NCBI RefSeq assembly: GCF_945859705.1
Contig: NC_079134.1
Location: 153,113,718-153,177,717, forward strand
Direction of reading: 5' to 3'
Length of the DNA: 64,000 nucleotides
Source: Episyrphus balteatus
Taxonomy: Eukaryota; Arthropoda; Insecta; Diptera; Syrphidae
Shown: piece after piece, positions 58,960 through 64,000 of the stretch
Position numbering within the stretch: the stretch's first letter is position 1
How the letters are laid out: each line of letters begins with the position of its first letter
Made by a program: the position numbers and the translations under genes
Notes under the pieces: generated by a model
Database searches by the model: none
Told to the model about the DNA's origin: nothing
Seen by the model: only the letters and a program-made list of their open reading frames with translations

Positions 58960-60673
58960 AAAGGTTGTGTGCTTTTAAAATAAGTCAATTGAAGCGTTTA
59001 TTTATTTCAAACAATCATAATTTACAAAAAAAAAAACTAAACAAAATTACCTCTTTTCTTTTCTCATTATATTAATTTTTTTATTTTAAAAGCTTACAAA
59101 AAAATTATATCACTAAAAAGCCAAATATTTCTTCTAAATAACAAAACCATTTTTAAATTTTCACAATGCGCAAAAAGTATTAAAATAATTTGTTTAAAAC
59201 AATCATTTCTTATGACAAAAAAGTGAAAAAATCCATCACCCAAAAATTCATTTTTTTGATATAACAACCTATAATAAATTTTATACCACTTAAAAGCTTA
59301 TTGCTTCAGCTCAAAATATATATATCGATCATGTCTATTAGGCATCTACAAAAAGTGCGAGAATTTTTTGAACTCGATCAATTTTCATCAAAAAAAAGCA
59401 AAAAAAAAAAAACATATAATTTTATATTCTCACGCTATTAAATCAATTTTTTTTAGACAACCTATAAAAATTGTATATCATGTAAAAGCTTATAATTTCA
59501 CCTTTCATATGACATTTTAATCTTATTTCTGCGATGCCTAGAAAAAAAGTTAGAATTTTTTAAAGCCAAATATGTCGAAATTCCAAACTGAGATTACGGT
59601 ACTTCCCACACTGGTGGCTGTTCATGATCAACAGATCTCCACAGGTGTTTTGAGGTATTTCGCAAGTTTTTCAATTTAACATTGTGTAGCTTGTAGTTAA
59701 TGAACAGTTATGTTTGATATATCAAATGAAAGGTAACATCACCAGGATGCTCAATAAAGTTAAATCAAATTTGTACATATTTGCTTTAGATCAAAAGATA
59801 GAACCTGTTGAATAATAAAATTTTATTTTATTGTTATCTCAAAATTGTGACTACAAAATTGATTTAAATTTTGCACAGATATAGTCCCATCTATTATCTA
59901 TCTACAATTTAAATTTCATTTATATATCTGTTGAAGAAAAAAAGATAAAAATAAAAAAACCGTTAAAAAGGTAAAAAAAAACTTGGGACAAAAAAACCCG
60001 TTATTAATTCAAAAAGTATACCAAAAAAAAATACCAATTTTTTCCACATGTATGCGCACAGTCATAGACTACATTTTCTATAAGCTTGAGATTTTTTGAA
60101 TGCTACAAAAAATTTAAAAAATAAAAACTCACCTAAAAATACCCCAAAATAAGTAGGTGTTTTTCAAAAATTCATATTTCAAAACGCAGAGACTTAAAAA
60201 AAACTGTATTAAACCCCTTTCGAATGACGTCTTTCAAATTGTCAAAAAAAATTCCCCTACCTATAATCACTACTTTGTCAAAGTTCTTCCTCATGTTTTA
60301 GTTTTAGAAAACCATTTATAGCTTGGTTTTGAAATTTTTTAGAATTTTTTCAATACCATTGTCAGTCTTGCAATAAATTTATCTATTGATAAAAAAATTC
60401 TACTCTTTTCATTGTCGCGTTTAGAAAATAGCCAATTTTTTGAAATTTTGTTTTACCTCTATTTACCCTATTAAAAGATAGACATTTTTAAAATCCTTCA
60501 AATGTATTTAACTTGAGATTATTTTCTTTCAAATAAGCTATAGAAGATTTTTGTATCTCTAAAAGTTTATTTTTAATTTTAAATTGAAATTTTTTCCGCA
60601 CTGCGAAAGTGCGAGAGTGGAACGCTAGAAAATGGCGTCACTTTTTTGTGGTGGCTGCCATGGTTCATCGATA
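58960..60673 (+). repeat. Second Helentron-like family, copy H2, left part
   Basis: Collinear with 53300-54843: 'gaagcgtttatttatttcaa' near 58993, 'acggtacttcccacactggt' near 59596, 'acaggtgttttgaggtattt', 'accccaaaataagtaggtgt' and 'gtggctgccatggttcatcg' (60651-60670). It lacks the 5' end and GTCT tract of H1. The hairpin element at 60676 interrupts it, and 20 bp of it (TAAGACGTTATCACGTCAAA) resume at 61747. Confidence 0.75.
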
Positions 60674-60675
60674 TA

Positions 60676-61744
60676 CAGGGTGTCCCAAAAGTTAACGTCG
60701 AAACGAAAACGGTAGATAGGGTAGGTGGTGACAGTCATCAGAAAAATGATAAAAAAAATCGCAGCCATATATTTTGGGAGTTATGGGCATTTGAAAAAAA
60801 AGTCGAAAAAATGGTCACCCTGTGACGGTTTTTCATGTGCCGTGACTACAAATCTTAATTTTTCTCATTTTTTTCTTTTGTTACGGAACCTTGAATAACC
60901 CTGCTATCAAATGCATTCAAAAATTTTAACTCAGCTGCATCAGTTTTAAAGAAAATATTACTTTTTTACCCAACTTAGTACTAAAAGATTTTACATGACT
61001 CTAATTCAATGAGCCGTAGTGTAAAAAAAATGCACTACAATGTTTCGGCAAGTTGCCTTAAAAGTTGGTGTGTTCAATTCTCTTTTCAAAATGGTATAAC
61101 ATTGTTGGGAATAGTTCATAAATAACCGAGATAAAATTTTTTTTCTTAAGAAATCCGACTTTTTTTTCGGTAATTTTTCCATATTATTTAAGTTTTTGTA
61201 TTCTGAAAGGTTCTGAAAGGGTACAAAACTTGAATAATATGGAAAAATTACCTCATAAAAAAGTCGGATTTCTTAAGAAAAAAAAATTTATCTCGGTTAT
61301 TTATGGAATATTCTCAACAATGTTATACCATTTTGAAAAGAGAATTGAACACACTAACTTTTAAGGCAACTTGCCGAAACATTGTAGTGCATTTTTTTAC
61401 ACTACGGCTCATTGAATTAGAGTCATGTAAAATTTTTTAGTACTAAGTTGGGTAAAAAAGTAATATTTTCTTTAAAACTGATGCAGCGGAGTTAAAATTT
61501 TTGAATGCATTTGATAGCAGGGTTATTCAAGGTTCCGTAACAAAAGAAAAAAATGAGAAAAATTAAGATTTGTAGTCATGGCATATGAAAAACCGTCACA
61601 GGGTGACCATTTTTTCGACTTTTTTTCAAATGCCCATAACTCCCAAAATATATGGCTGCGATTTTTTTTATTATTTTTCTGATAACTGTCACCACCTACT
61701 CTATCTACCGTTTTCGTTTCGACGTTAACTTTTGGGACACCCTG
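60676..61744. mobile_element. 1.07-kb hairpin (foldback) element at a TA target site
   Basis: Ends CAGGGTGTCCCAAAAGTTAA and TTAACTTTTGGGACACCCTG. The left arm (60676-61200) and right arm (about 61221-61744) are near-perfect reverse complements of about 524 bp, around a 20-bp loop made of two copies of TTCTGAAAGG. TA lies outside each end. Comparison with H1 at 54831-54860 gives the empty site, confirming a TA duplication as in Tc1/mariner-related elements. No transposase is present. The open frame at 61652 spans the arm and its flank and is probably meaningless. Confidence 0.92.
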
Positions 61745-61746
61745 TA

Positions 61747-63280
61747 TAAGACGTTATCACGTCAAACAAATACCAAAGGAGACTTGCTCCGGGGCCTCGG
61801 CAACTCAACGTGCGCCTCTGTACATTCCACTTTATCTTCAGTTTTGCACACTAAATTGGTTGAGATGCCACCTAACCACGAGACCAAAAGAAATGTCTCA
61901 CATTGAAGTTTCCAAAGAATCTTAATATCTCTGAGTAATCATTTAACACGGAAACGGAAACTAGAGGAAAGAATGAAAAAAGACTTTAAGCTTTGAGCAA
62001 ATAAGCACAACTCAACAATTTTTAAACATTTTAGATCGTTCGGATTACGCCACAAGTAGGTATTTATTTTGTTTTTATTTTTCGAGTAAACTCAAAAAAC
62101 GTATAGCTACTGAGTTGTAGAAAAAAACAGGGCTAATATTAAAAAATATATAAAAATGCTACCAAATAAACTAGTCTTTTTTCCGTCACGGGTGGGATAC
62201 AAAATACAAAATTAATTTTGGGGAAGAATTTGGTTTTATACACGAAGCTTTCAGGAATTCAATTTTTATGTTGAGCTTATTTTTTCAGTAATTTTTTTAG
62301 ACTTATCAAAAATCAATCTCTTAATTATATTTAGCTAATGCTTTTCTAAATTGCATTATAATTATTACAAGTCAAAAGGAAATTTCAAATGAAATGATTT
62401 ATTCGTTAGTATTATACTGATTAGAATTACCCTAATTCAAAACACATGTTCCACATTTAAGCTACCATATTACCCAATATTGTATAATACCTTTATTCCA
62501 ATCAAATTGATTTATTCAACTGTCATTGATTATAGATCTTCATTCTTCAATTTAAGCCTACCAAATGTGTGTTTCCGTATTGTATATTGGTGCGTATTTC
62601 AAAAATTTCATTTCCTCTCGAAAAAAGAATGAAAAAAAAACATTTAAATGGGGAATAAATTGATGATTGAAAAGCGAATAGCAGGTGAGATAATTTGTTA
62701 AATTAAATTACAAGCTACATGAATTCATGAGAAGAAAAAATTTAATATGTGAACATATATATTTTTTAAGGTTGTCATGGAGCGGAAAAATACCTCAATC
62801 AGAGCTGTAATTGAATTAAATTTTTCAACAGAAATTTCTCATTTTCTATACTTCACATTTCTTTAAGCCCTATTTTGTTGGTTCAATTTCACACTCATTC
62901 TATTGACTGTCAGGTTATAACTGGAATTGATTTATTTTTTTAAATACGTACATATAAAGGATTTCAACCATTCGTGGCTGAAAGTATCTATAATCCTTAT
63001 TCTTTTAAGTGTCCCTAAGCATTCACATTTTTTGACATATTACCAAGGGTCCTTTTTTTATTATTGCTGAATTATTTTAAATTTCCGAATTTGAAAGTCG
63101 AATATTGAACAAATTGAAATTCAAGAACTCATGTCCTTGTCGTTCAATGACTCTCAACGGCGAAGTTTTTCCCTTATTTCGTACAACATCAATTTAATAA
63201 GTGTAATTTGCCAATCATTTGTAGCGATCTCACAAAAAATAGAAAGCGACTATTTAACTGATGAAACTTATTTTCTAATT
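61747..63280. other. Gene-free stretch after the hairpin element
   Basis: Includes a modestly GC-richer unique segment (about 61770-61910, 'ggagacttgctccggggcct') without a recognisable protein. The rest is AT-rich. No gene supported. Confidence 0.4.
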
Positions 63281-63418
63281 TTGTTCTATTTTTACTTGCG
63301 ATATAGGTACTATATTATATATCAAGTTATGCATTCGTACAAAAAAAAAAGTTGAGATAACATTTTTCCATGACATTACGATGGTAAAGAATGCTAAAAA
63401 AGTGGGTCCCGGAAGTCC

Positions 63419-63452
<34 letters not shown>

Positions 63453-64000
63453 ATACGAAACTACAGCCTAAACGGATGGACCGATTTATGTCACACTTGG
63501 TATGTAGCGTTATTTGGCGACTCTCCAGAGGGGTTTTTGGAATTAATTTTTTTGGACCAAAAATAACGGTACTTGTCATATACCGATTTTAGTAAAATTG
63601 AAATATCTCAAAAACGGCTCCAACGATTTTGTTTAAAAAATTCAAATGTTAGTTTTAAGCTATGGTCTATCTTCTAATGAAGAATTTTTTTTTGGAAAAT
63701 CATTATTACCGGTACCTGTCATAGAACCATTTTTTTCAAATCCGATTATCTCCGAAACTGCTTATTCGATTTCAACGAAACTTTTTCTGAGGAAGCATTT
63801 ATAGAATTTAAATATAAACAAAAAAACAAATTTCCAAAAAAATAATTTTTGAATTTTTAAAAAATTTTGAAAATTTTTTTTTGAAAAATCAAATTTTCGA
63901 AAACGGGACATTGAATTTTTTTTGAAATTTTGTTTTAGATGTTGATTAGTTATTTGTTTTTAAAACATTTTTTCCAAAAAATTATTTATAAAAAATTAGT
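63281..64000 (+). repeat. Helentron-like repeat copy H4, with (GTCT)n, running off the window
   Basis: Begins near 63293 'acttgcgatataggtactat', then 'aagtgggtcccggaagtccg', a pure (GTCT)n tract (about 63418-63452) and 'aaacggatggaccgatttat'. Later blocks are 'cggtacttgtcatataccga' and 'ttaccggtacctgtcatag'. This is the best preserved 5' end of the family and the best DINE-1/mini-me lookalike in the window. The open frame at 63381 is a reading of the repeat (SVCLSVCLSVC). Confidence 0.7.

Noticed and set aside
61652..61906. 84-codon frame at the end of the hairpin element
   Set aside because: It begins in the hairpin arm and continues into unrelated flank. The empty-site copy lacks the first half, so it cannot be an ancestral gene.
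63381..63579. Frames over the GTCT tract on both strands
   Set aside because: They are readings of a microsatellite inside a Helentron-like repeat.

Overview
The window looks like AT-rich nuclear DNA of an insect, most likely a fly (Diptera). The reasons are a divergent ionotropic receptor (IR) gene of the insect chemosensory type, an Arf4/Arf102F-like gene, repeats with (GTCT)n tracts and 'aacggatggaccgatttatg'-type bodies that resemble the DINE-1/mini-me (Helentron-derived) repeats of flies, and long gene-poor stretches full of A and T tracts. I saw no bacterial, viral or organellar genes.

Very little is protein-coding. Two genes are clear. The first is an intronless IR at 32607-34400 (+), intact over about 597 codons except for one in-frame TAA at 33864. 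The second is an intronless, diverged Arf GTPase at 45709-46281 (-), probably a retrocopy. Two 5'-truncated copies of one non-LTR retrotransposon (21100-22241 and 56811-57340) carry reverse-transcriptase C-terminal coding sequence and have perfect target-site duplications. A degraded RT scrap lies near 7830. A possible promoter with a 7-codon first exon lies at 23.5-23.9 kb, and a weaker one at 25.05 kb. If real, their other exons lie outside the window or were missed.

The rest is mobile and repetitive DNA. 1-6.2 kb: a 55-bp satellite interrupted by a foldback element, then a second foldback with a 9-bp target duplication. 8.4-12.6 kb: a degenerate foldback, a small palindrome and a CACC-rich foldback. 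13.6-17.5 kb: a 3.86-kb near-perfect palindrome whose arms each hold three 649-bp tandem units. 17.9-20.8 kb: a Tc1/mariner-type MITE and a piggyBac-type element. 24.3-24.8 kb: an 11-bp minisatellite. 26.4-28.9 kb: a second CACC-rich foldback and a MITE. 30-36 kb: the IR gene between two same-orientation copies of a 1.19-kb TIR element, with a foldback upstream. 39.5-50 kb: Helentron-like repeats, hAT-like and Harbinger-like non-autonomous elements, the Arf gene and a third copy of the 1.19-kb element. 52.6-64 kb: four pieces of another Helentron-like family, one interrupted by the LINE fragment and one by a 1.07-kb hairpin element at a TA site.

The strongest theme is foldback DNA. At least eight sequence-unrelated inverted-repeat elements occur in 64 kb, several with arms built from their own short tandem repeats. 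For two insertions the window also contains the paralogous empty site. The points most worth testing are whether the single IR stop is read through, whether the long palindromes are transcribed into hairpin RNAs, and whether the Arf copy is a functional GTPase despite a one-residue insertion in switch I.

All calls were made by reading the sequence. No alignment or database search was run, so identities and family names are estimates.
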